Source: Streptacidiphilus jeojiense (lineage in GTDB: Bacteria; Actinomycetota; Actinomycetes; Streptomycetales; Streptomycetaceae). Taken from it: a DNA stretch of 12,290 nucleotides. Within the stretch, counting starts at the first letter, position 1. Each line of letters begins with the position of its first letter. The stretch lies in NCBI RefSeq assembly GCF_000719095.1, contig NZ_JOEH01000059.1:1-12290 (forward strand). Direction: 5' to 3'. Position numbers and translations under genes: made by a program. The notes under the pieces were generated by a model. The model was not told the origin of the DNA. It worked only from the letters and a program-made list of their open reading frames with translations, and made no database searches. Shown in pieces: positions 11,487-12,290 of the stretch.

Positions 11487-12062
11487 TTGGCTGCTCCAGA
11501 ACGCCCGCTGCGTGCCGACGCACGGCGCAACCGCGACCGGCTGGTGGCCGAGGCGACCGCCGCGTTCGCCGCCGCCGACGACACCGTGCCGCTGGAGGAC
11601 ATCGCCCGCCGGGCCGGCGTTGGCATCGGCACCCTCTACCGCCACTTCCCCACCCGCGAGGCCCTGGTCGAGGCGGTCTACGCGACCGAGCTCGACGAGA
11701 TCGCCAGGAGCGCCGCGGCGCTGCTGGAGCAGCTGCCCCCGGACGCGGCCCTGCGCGCCTGGATGGACCGCTACGCCCAGTTCGTCGAGCTGAAGCGGGG
11801 CCTGGTCGACACCTTGCGCGCGGGCTGGGCCTCGGGCCGCATCGCCACCTCCACCACCCGCGAGCGCGTCACCGGCGCGATCGCCACGATCCTCACCGCC
11901 GGCGCGGCCTCCGGGGTCTTCCGCGCGGACACCGAGCCCGACGACGTCACCGCCCTGCTGCTCGGGGTGTTCCTCTCCACCGGCCCCGACCGCGACAGCG
12001 CCCAGGTCGCCCGCCTGCTCGACCTGGTCCTCGACTCCCTGCGCCCCGCCGCCCGGGCGTAA
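11487..12062 (+). CDS. TetR-family transcriptional repressor
   Basis: The TTG start is supported by GGAGG 10 nt upstream and by the sequence LRADARRNRDRLVAEATAAF, the usual first helix. The product is 191 residues, standard for the family. The helix-turn-helix is PLEDIARRAGVGIGTLYRHF (35-54), followed by PTREALVEAVYATELDEIA. The remainder is the all-helical ligand-binding and dimerisation domain; WMDRYAQFVELKRGLVDTLRAG suggests the SbtR-like C-terminal type. It should bind the two palindromes between itself and the divergent aldo/keto reductase gene, repressing both until an inducer binds. The inducer may be a substrate of the reductase, which is inference. No oddities are seen apart from the rare TTG start, which would help keep repressor levels low. 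Confidence 0.9.
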   Translation: MAAPERPLRADARRNRDRLVAEATAAFAAADDTVPLEDIARRAGVGIGTLYRHFPTREALVEAVYATELDEIARSAAALLEQLPPDAALRAWMDRYAQFVELKRGLVDTLRAGWASGRIATSTTRERVTGAIATILTAGAASGVFRADTEPDDVTALLLGVFLSTGPDRDSAQVARLLDLVLDSLRPAARA

Positions 12063-12091
12063 CGCGGCGTCCTCCTCGCGGCGGAGGCGGT

Positions 12092-12138
12092 GCGGTACCG
12101 GGGTACCGCCCGCCGGCTGCGGTTCCGCCCGCGGTACC
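12092..12138. repeat. Cluster of GCGGTACC half-sites
   Basis: GCGGTACC (12092-12099) and GGTACCGC (12102-12109) form a perfect 8-bp inverted repeat around GG. A third GCGGTACC follows at 12131-12138. They lie between tetR and the ABC gene, upstream of a TACGGT -10-like box (12163-12168). The cluster could be an operator or, for the inverted pair, a tetR terminator. Confidence 0.5.
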
Positions 12139-12168
12139 GGTGGTCGGCCCCTGGCGCGAACCTACGGT

Positions 12169-12206
12169 GGTGGTGCGGCCGACGGCAGGATCTCGGCCGC
12201 ACCACC
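12169..12206. terminator. 14-bp perfect hairpin ahead of the ABC-type gene
   Basis: GGTGGTGCGGCCGA (12169-12182) pairs perfectly with TCGGCCGCACCACC (12193-12206) across a 10-nt loop. It could terminate tetR, about 110 nt upstream. It also starts just after TACGGT (12163-12168), so it could instead sit at the 5' end of the downstream transcript or be a repressor operator. Sequence alone does not separate these roles. Confidence 0.6.
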
Positions 12207-12266
12207 GTCAGTCGGCGGCAGTGCCGTCAACGGGCGGTCCCTGCACCGGAACCTGAGGACGCATCC

Positions 12267-12290
12267 ATGATCGAGATCCATCAGCTGGTC
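12267..12290 (+). CDS. Probable ABC transporter ATP-binding protein, first 8 codons only
   Basis: ATG 12267 follows GAGGA (12255-12259) at a 7-nt spacing. The eight visible residues, MIEIHQLV, match the usual opening beta strand of ABC ATPases (M-I-x-I-x-x-L-x-K-x-Y-G). The Walker A motif would lie past the window edge. The family assignment rests on this short match and is tentative; the start itself is well supported. Confidence 0.5.

Noticed and set aside
11012..11632. 206-residue minus-strand open frame over the aldo/keto reductase
   Set aside because: Ser/Ala/Thr-rich shadow of the reductase frame, crossing the operators.
1..12290. CRISPR array, tRNA/rRNA, transposase or phage genes
   Set aside because: No regularly spaced repeats, RNA gene signatures, DDE/serine recombinase motifs or terminal inverted repeats with target duplications were seen on either strand.

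Overview
The window looks like a stretch of chromosome from a high-GC actinomycete of the Streptomyces/Kitasatospora/Streptacidiphilus type. The evidence is very high GC with strongly GC-ended codons, GTG and TTG starts, leaderless promoters (TANNNT boxes 6-8 nt ahead of the start codon), and typical families: an Uma2 protein, an MshD-like double GNAT, a DUF5666-like secreted protein and a small LRPxGGGxEW protein. No rRNA, tRNA, CRISPR array, intact insertion sequence or prophage gene was seen.

Layout. 1-1162 (+): the 3' end of a DUF5666/PepSY-like exported protein, then a lipoprotein with an internally duplicated Cys motif. 1197-1430 (-): a small conserved protein, convergent with the lipoprotein gene. 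1545-2510 (+): a leaderless cupin-AraC regulator whose last ~70 codons run into the antisense of a decayed MFS transporter gene. 2300-4735: a gene graveyard with an internally deleted MFS fragment (-), a ~35-residue scrap of an orotidine-phosphate-decarboxylase-like gene (+) and the 3' half of an amidase gene (-). One apparently intact gene, a two-domain cyclase-family protein (-), lies among them. 4843-8390 (-): a two-gene unit of an unrecognised 186-residue soluble protein translationally coupled (GTGA overlap) to a 996-residue multi-pass M48-type metallopeptidase. 8527-9501 (+): a leaderless tandem GNAT acetyltransferase, divergent from that unit. A 17-bp perfect hairpin at 9657-9697 separates it from a convergent Uma2 gene (-). 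10476-11402 (-) and 11487-12062 (+): an aldo/keto reductase divergent from a TetR regulator, with two near-identical palindromic operators between them. 12267-end (+): the first codons of a gene that looks like an ABC transporter ATPase.

How the genes work together. Three units are readable. (1) The secreted protein and lipoprotein form a probable cell-envelope pair. (2) The coupled 186-residue protein and giant M48 peptidase form a probable membrane proteolysis module, and are the best candidate here for an undescribed system. (3) The tetR/aldo-keto reductase pair looks like an autoregulated redox or detoxification switch, with one operator overlapping the tetR ribosome binding site. The 2.3-4.7 kb segment records repeated deletion. 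The AraC gene appears to have lost its own stop codon at one deletion junction and to have gained an Arg/Pro-rich tail.
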